From the NCBI RefSeq assembly GCF_016862435.1, contig NZ_BOMY01000063.1:1-48184 (forward strand): a stretch of 48,184 bases of DNA, given 5' to 3'. Below are positions 44,569-48,184 of the stretch, in pieces. The stretch comes from Paractinoplanes tereljensis (lineage in GTDB: Bacteria; Actinomycetota; Actinomycetes; Mycobacteriales; Micromonosporaceae). Under the pieces are notes generated by a model. It ran no database searches, was not told the DNA's origin, and saw only the letters and a program-made list of their open reading frames with translations. Made by a program: the position numbers and the translations under genes. Positions within the stretch are counted from its first letter, which is position 1. Every line of letters begins with the position of its first letter.

Positions 44569-44592
44569 GAGGTTCGTCGATGTGGAGGTGCG

Positions 44593-44976
44593 ATGTCGGA
44601 CGAGCTGTGGTCCTCGCTGGCGGTGGATCGGATCGACGAGTGGGAGCGCGGGTTCGCCGAGCGGGCCGCCCAAGCAAAAGCCCTCGCCGAACGCGCCGCC
44701 CAACTCTCGGCCACGGGACGGGCCGGCGACGGCGACGTCGAGGTGACGGTCGATTCCAACGGGCAGCTCACCGCCGTACGGCTGGAGGAAGCGATTCGGC
44801 GGCAGCCTGCCGCGACCACCGCCCGGCAGATCATGGTGGCCCTTCGGGCCGCGCAAGCGGACCTGGTGCGGCAGTACGGCGAGGTCACCGCGGAGACGGT
44901 GGGCGCCGACAGCGAGACCGGCAAAGCCATCATGGCCGGGCTGAACGCCCGCATCGCCGCCGGCGACCCCGAGTGA
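44593..44976 (+). CDS. YbaB/EbfC-like protein, first gene of T7SS toxin operon
   Basis: 127 aa, ATG at 44593 with GGAGG 5 bp upstream. It has the YbaB-type order helix-beta-beta-helix: an Ala/Glu/Gln-rich N-terminal helix (FAERAAQAKALAERAAQL), strands VEVTVDSNGQLTAVRL, then a helix IMVALRAAQADLVRQY. YbaB-like proteins of this kind often open operons for ESX/T7SS substrates in actinobacteria. Its stop overlaps the GTG start of the next gene. Confidence 0.82.
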   Translation: MSDELWSSLAVDRIDEWERGFAERAAQAKALAERAAQLSATGRAGDGDVEVTVDSNGQLTAVRLEEAIRRQPAATTARQIMVALRAAQADLVRQYGEVTAETVGADSETGKAIMAGLNARIAAGDPE

Positions 44977-45278
44977 GCGGCGAGGTGCAGGTCAACTCGG
45001 CCGAGTTGGTGACGCACGCCGGGCGTCTCGACGGGATCGGCGACGGGCTCACCACCGCGAAACAGGCCGGTGAGGCCGTCCGGACCGATTCCGGGGCGTA
45101 CGGGCAGCTCTGCCAGATCGTGCCGGCGCTGCTCAATATTCTGCAGAGTCAGGTGATCGACGGCATCGGAACGGCGGCGACCTCGGTGCACGACACCGCG
45201 ACCGAGGTGCGGGCGGTGGCCGCCGACTACGACACCTCCGACGGCAACGCGGCCGACCGGCTCCGGAACACCCGTTGA
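44973..45278 (+). CDS. EspC/WXG100-like type VII secretion protein
   Basis: 101 aa, GTG at 44973 in a GTGA overlap. A two-helix protein with the DUF2580/EspC pattern: VNSAELVTHAGRLDGIGDGL, then AYGQLCQIVPALLN, and a C-terminal ATEVRAVAADYDTSDGNAAD containing a YxxxD/E secretion signal (YDTSD). It is likely a small partner or chaperone for export of the following toxin. It overlaps the toxin gene by 4 bp (TTGA). Confidence 0.8.
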   Translation: MSGEVQVNSAELVTHAGRLDGIGDGLTTAKQAGEAVRTDSGAYGQLCQIVPALLNILQSQVIDGIGTAATSVHDTATEVRAVAADYDTSDGNAADRLRNTR

Positions 45279-46381
45279 GCACCGGCAATCCGCTGGTTGC
45301 CAGCAGGGTTGATACCCCGGTCGATCCGTGGGCCGGCGTCTGGATCGCCGAGGACATCCAGCTTCTCTATCGCGGGGTCAAGGACGGCAGCTGGATCGAG
45401 GGCACCCTGGGCGCGGTGTCGGCCGGCCTCGACGCGCTCGCGTTCGTCTCCGACCCGGTCGGGGCGCTCCTGCAGTACGGCATCGCCTGGATCATCGAGC
45501 ATGTCAAGCCGCTGTCCGAGGCACTCGACTGGCTGGCGGGTGACGCGGCTCAGATCGCCGCGCACGCGCAGACCTGGAAGAACGTCGCCGGCGCCCTGCA
45601 CGACCGGGTCGACGATCTGGACCGCGCGATGCGTTTCGACGTCAGCGAGTGGACCGGGGCGGCGGCCGACGCCTACCGCACCTGGGTGGAACAGCAGAAA
45701 GGCGCCATCGGCGGTCTGGCGCAGGGCGCCGAGACCCTGGGAACGATCACCGAGGCGGCCGGGTTCCTGATTGCGGGCGTACGGATGATGGTGCGTGACG
45801 CGATCGCCACGCTCGTCTCCCGGCTGATCGTGTACGCCGCCGAGCTGGCCGGGACGCTCGGTTTCGCGGCGCCGCTGGTCGTCGAGCAGGTGACCACGCT
45901 GTGCGCGTCGTGGGCGGCCCGGATCGCCCGGTGGCTGAAAGACCTGATCAGCAGCCTGGCCAAGCTGCGTGGCGTGGCCGGCAAGGTCGGCGAGCTGATC
46001 GAGAAGCTGAAGGAGCTGCTCAGCCGGCTCGGGCGCGGTGGCAGAGGTAAGAAAGGTCCGGGCGGGAAGAAGCCGACCAAGGCCGCCGAGCAGATCAAGA
46101 ACGGTCAGGAGTTCAAGGGCCGCAAGCTGCCGCAGAAGGGCGGGCCGCCGGACGGCACGCTCTACAAACGGGACCCGCAGACCGGCGACATCACCAACTA
46201 CACCGTGTACGACCATGACGGGAACGCCGTCAAACGGGTGGACCTGACCGGCCGTGACCACGGCGGCGTCCCGACTCCGCACGTCGTTGAATACGATCGG
46301 AACGTCAACCCGAACACTGGAGAGGTCTTCGTGCGCGAGCAGCGACACGTCCGCCCGGCCACACCGGACGAGATCCCATGA
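45275..46381 (+). CDS. T7SS polymorphic toxin
   Basis: 368 aa from a TTG at 45275. Residues ~80-150 are WXG100-like with SEWTGAAADAYRTW (WTG at 126-128), ~160-210 hydrophobic helices, then a Gly/Lys linker (GRGGRGKKGPGGKKPTK). The last ~90 residues (PPDGTLYKRDPQTGDITNYT ... RDHGGVPTPHVVEYDRN) are the putative toxin; GVPTPHVVEY with adjacent basic residues resembles polymorphic toxin type 24-like domains (assignment from memory). The nuclease/RNase role is inferred. The next gene overlaps it and should be the immunity protein. Confidence 0.82.
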   Translation: MSTGNPLVASRVDTPVDPWAGVWIAEDIQLLYRGVKDGSWIEGTLGAVSAGLDALAFVSDPVGALLQYGIAWIIEHVKPLSEALDWLAGDAAQIAAHAQTWKNVAGALHDRVDDLDRAMRFDVSEWTGAAADAYRTWVEQQKGAIGGLAQGAETLGTITEAAGFLIAGVRMMVRDAIATLVSRLIVYAAELAGTLGFAAPLVVEQVTTLCASWAARIARWLKDLISSLAKLRGVAGKVGELIEKLKELLSRLGRGGRGKKGPGGKKPTKAAEQIKNGQEFKGRKLPQKGGPPDGTLYKRDPQTGDITNYTVYDHDGNAVKRVDLTGRDHGGVPTPHVVEYDRNVNPNTGEVFVREQRHVRPATPDEIP

Positions 46382-46848
46382 CGGAGCGGGGCCACGACGG
46401 CGTACGTCCGCTGCCTGATTTTTTCGTCAAGTGGCGGGATGGTTGGGGCGATGCCGCGGTCACCTGGACGCCGACCGACTACCTCAACCAGGACGCAGCC
46501 GTCGGCGCGACGATCGCGGCCGGCTGGCTGTACAACCCGTCGACCGTGACCTATCGCGGCGGGGTTTTCCTGGCCGAGCGCTTCAACGCCGCGAATGTCG
46601 ACGAGTGGTTCGAGCGCTACCCGGACGAGCCGGCCCGCGTCGAGTCGGTGGTCAACGCGGTCAAGCTGTACGACTTCTTCGCCAACTGTGACACCGACCC
46701 GTACGAGGATTCCCTGGCCGGCCTGGCCGCCGACATCAGCGTGTGCTGGCGCGGGGTGCTGTCCTTGCGCTACCCGGAGCTGACCGTGCACGTCGAAACC
46801 GCCGAGGACTACGGCCCGTCAGTCACTTTTTGGACCGAGCTCGGCTGA
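46378..46848 (+). CDS. Putative immunity protein for the T7SS toxin
   Basis: 156 aa, ATG at 46378 overlapping the toxin stop by 4 bp. It is soluble, acidic and Trp-rich (PDFFVKWRDGWGDAAVTW, YPDEPARVESVVNAVKLYDFF). No family recognised; the assignment rests on its position, size and acidity, as is usual for polymorphic toxin immunity genes. Confidence 0.65.
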   Translation: MTERGHDGVRPLPDFFVKWRDGWGDAAVTWTPTDYLNQDAAVGATIAAGWLYNPSTVTYRGGVFLAERFNAANVDEWFERYPDEPARVESVVNAVKLYDFFANCDTDPYEDSLAGLAADISVCWRGVLSLRYPELTVHVETAEDYGPSVTFWTELG

Positions 46849-47008
46849 CGAGGTCTGGCCCTCGCGTGATTTTGGTGAGCTGGGACTTTGCTGGTGTCGT
46901 GCGGCCTCGTTGACGGCCGTATCGGTGACTGGTCTGGTTAACCTTGCCGGGCAAGGTCGTGTTCCGGGGATGGGCTTGGCAGGCCCGGCGATGTGAAGGG
47001 ATTTCAGG

Positions 47009-48184
47009 TTGTATATCAGGGAGATCGAGCTGCGGAACGTGCGCGGGTTCTTTGGCGCCCGGGACGTAACGCTTGACCTCACCCGGCCTGACGGCGCACT
47101 CGCCGGTTGGACGGTCCTGGCCGGCCGCAATGGTTCAGGAAAAACCTCGCTGTTGCGTGCGGTGGCACTCGCTGTCGGTGGTCCCGGTGTGGCACGTAAC
47201 CTCGTGTCCGACTTCTCCGGCTGGGTGTCAGTCGGTGAAGCCGTCGGCGTTTGCCTCCGTGCGGCTGACTTACGACGCGAGCGTAGATCATTTCCGCGGG
47301 AGTGGGCAGCCGTCGGAGGAAGCGTTCTGGGCCAGCCTGGGCTGGCGAGTTGAGAAGCAGAAGAGCCCCGGTTCGCGCGACAGCCAGCCGTCGATGGGTG
47401 AGTCCGCCCGAGCGGGTGCGGCAGTCATCGATACGCCCGGCGACGGGCCGTGGAATGACAATCCGGTCGGCTGGTTCTGCGCTGCCTACGGGCCTTTCCG
47501 GCGTCTGATCGGCGGGTCGGGAGATGTGCAGCGGCTGATGCTCAGACGTGGCCCCGCCGGACGGATGGCTAGTCTCTTCCACGAGGACGCCTCGCTCGCT
47601 GAGGGGGTGGGCTGGCTCATTGACCAGCACCTACGGTCGCTGGAACGGAGGCCCGGCGCTGAACAGCTCAAGCGCGTCGCGCTGGCTGTCTTGGGCGACG
47701 GACTCTTGCCCGATGGCTACAACATTCAGGAAGTCAACTCAGACGGCCTCTGGGTTGAGCGGGGCGGTCACCGCTTCCCTTTGCGGGAGATGAGCGACGG
47801 TTACCGCACGGTCGCCGCGCTCGTTGTCGACCTCTTGAAGCAGGTCTACGACGCGTATGGCAACCTCGACGCGAGCCTTGTCGACGGAGCGATGGCTGTC
47901 GCCGCCCCCGGTGTCGTCATCATCGACGAGGTTGACGCTCACCTGCACGTGTCCTGGCAGAAGCGGATCGGTGGGTGGCTCAAGCGGCATTTTCCGCAAA
48001 CCCAATTCATTGTCACCACCCACAGCCCGTACATCTGCCAAGCAGCCGACGAGCGCGGGCTTATCCGGCTTCCCGGGCCGGACGAGCAAGAGCCGCCACG
48101 GATCGTGGACCAGGAATTGTATGAGCGGATCGTGTACGGCAGCGGAGACGGCGCCGTCATGTCAGAGCTGTTCGGTCTGGATAC
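47009..48184 (+). pseudogene. Frameshifted AAA ATPase (OLD/AAA_15-like), 3' end beyond window
   Basis: A TTG at 47009 (AAGGG upstream) starts MYIREIELRNVRGFFG with Walker A GRNGSGKT (39-46). After GWVSVGE (~residue 77) the frame is lost and stops at 47353, but the next frame from about 47232 continues the family sequence without a break to the window end: SVRLTYDASVDHF, REMSDGYRTVAALVVDLL (signature), VVIIDEVDAHLHVSWQ (Walker B) and IVTTHSPYICQAA (H-loop). So one or two bases are missing or extra near 47225-47245. The intact protein would resemble SMC-type ATPases of phage-defence pairs; any nuclease partner lies outside. A sequencing error is possible. Confidence 0.72.

Overview
The window is high-GC DNA with actinobacterial signatures: GTG/TTG starts, many 4-base ATGA/GTGA stop-start overlaps, NB-ARC/TPR regulators, DUF6879 proteins and type VII secretion (T7SS) style toxin cassettes. 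A filamentous actinomycete of the Micromonosporaceae (Actinoplanes-like) is the most likely source. That is an inference from gene content; no rRNA or tRNA is present to confirm it.

Layout. The left edge (1-1821, minus) is the N-terminal part of a TIR-NB-ARC-TPR protein. Positions 1.9-23 kb look like ordinary chromosome: a DUF3817 membrane protein; a 72-aa repeat protein, flavodoxin-like reductase and formaldehyde dehydrogenase flanked by broken copies of the neighbouring genes; an ABC exporter with a secreted beta-propeller/phosphoesterase; a STAS protein; a VOC protein; a four-gene ABC importer (ATPase-permease-lipoprotein-permease); a MarR/DoxX divergent pair with a clear palindromic operator; a DUF1062 protein; a secreted jelly-roll-like protein; a hydrolase with membrane segments; an ATPase-less ABC permease; and a PAS-GGDEF-EAL protein.

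From 22.5 kb on the window becomes a conflict/defence region. It starts with a kinase-vWA-PP2C triad (22.5-25.7 kb) resembling E. coli YegI/YegL/YegK. An HTH regulator, a formyl-THF cyclo-ligase-like protein and several small orphan genes follow. Between 29.7 and 43.2 kb lies a complete four-gene Wadjet type II cassette (jetA-jetB-jetC-jetD, minus strand, all overlapping). A second, broken copy of jetD plus the last ~100 bp of jetC sits 5.6 kb further along in the same orientation. Between the two jetD copies is a cargo: two divergent minus-strand genes for small proteins (one helical, one with two membrane segments) and a plus-strand operon (90-aa protein, DUF6879 protein, NB-ARC-TPR NLR-like ATPase).

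The most interesting observation is that both small proteins end in, and the NLR begins with, nearly the same ~16-residue Gly/Val/Gln peptide (core GPVVQARDVFGG). This is the architecture of bacterial amyloid signalling (BASS-like) effector/NLR pairs, so the cargo may be a nucleated cell-death or defence module captured inside a Wadjet duplication.

The right end carries a Fic protein with a C-terminal winged helix and a palindrome at its own promoter, a T7SS-type operon (YbaB-like, EspC/WXG-like, polymorphic toxin, immunity) and a frameshifted AAA ATPase cut by the window edge. No transposase, integrase, CRISPR array or tRNA was found.
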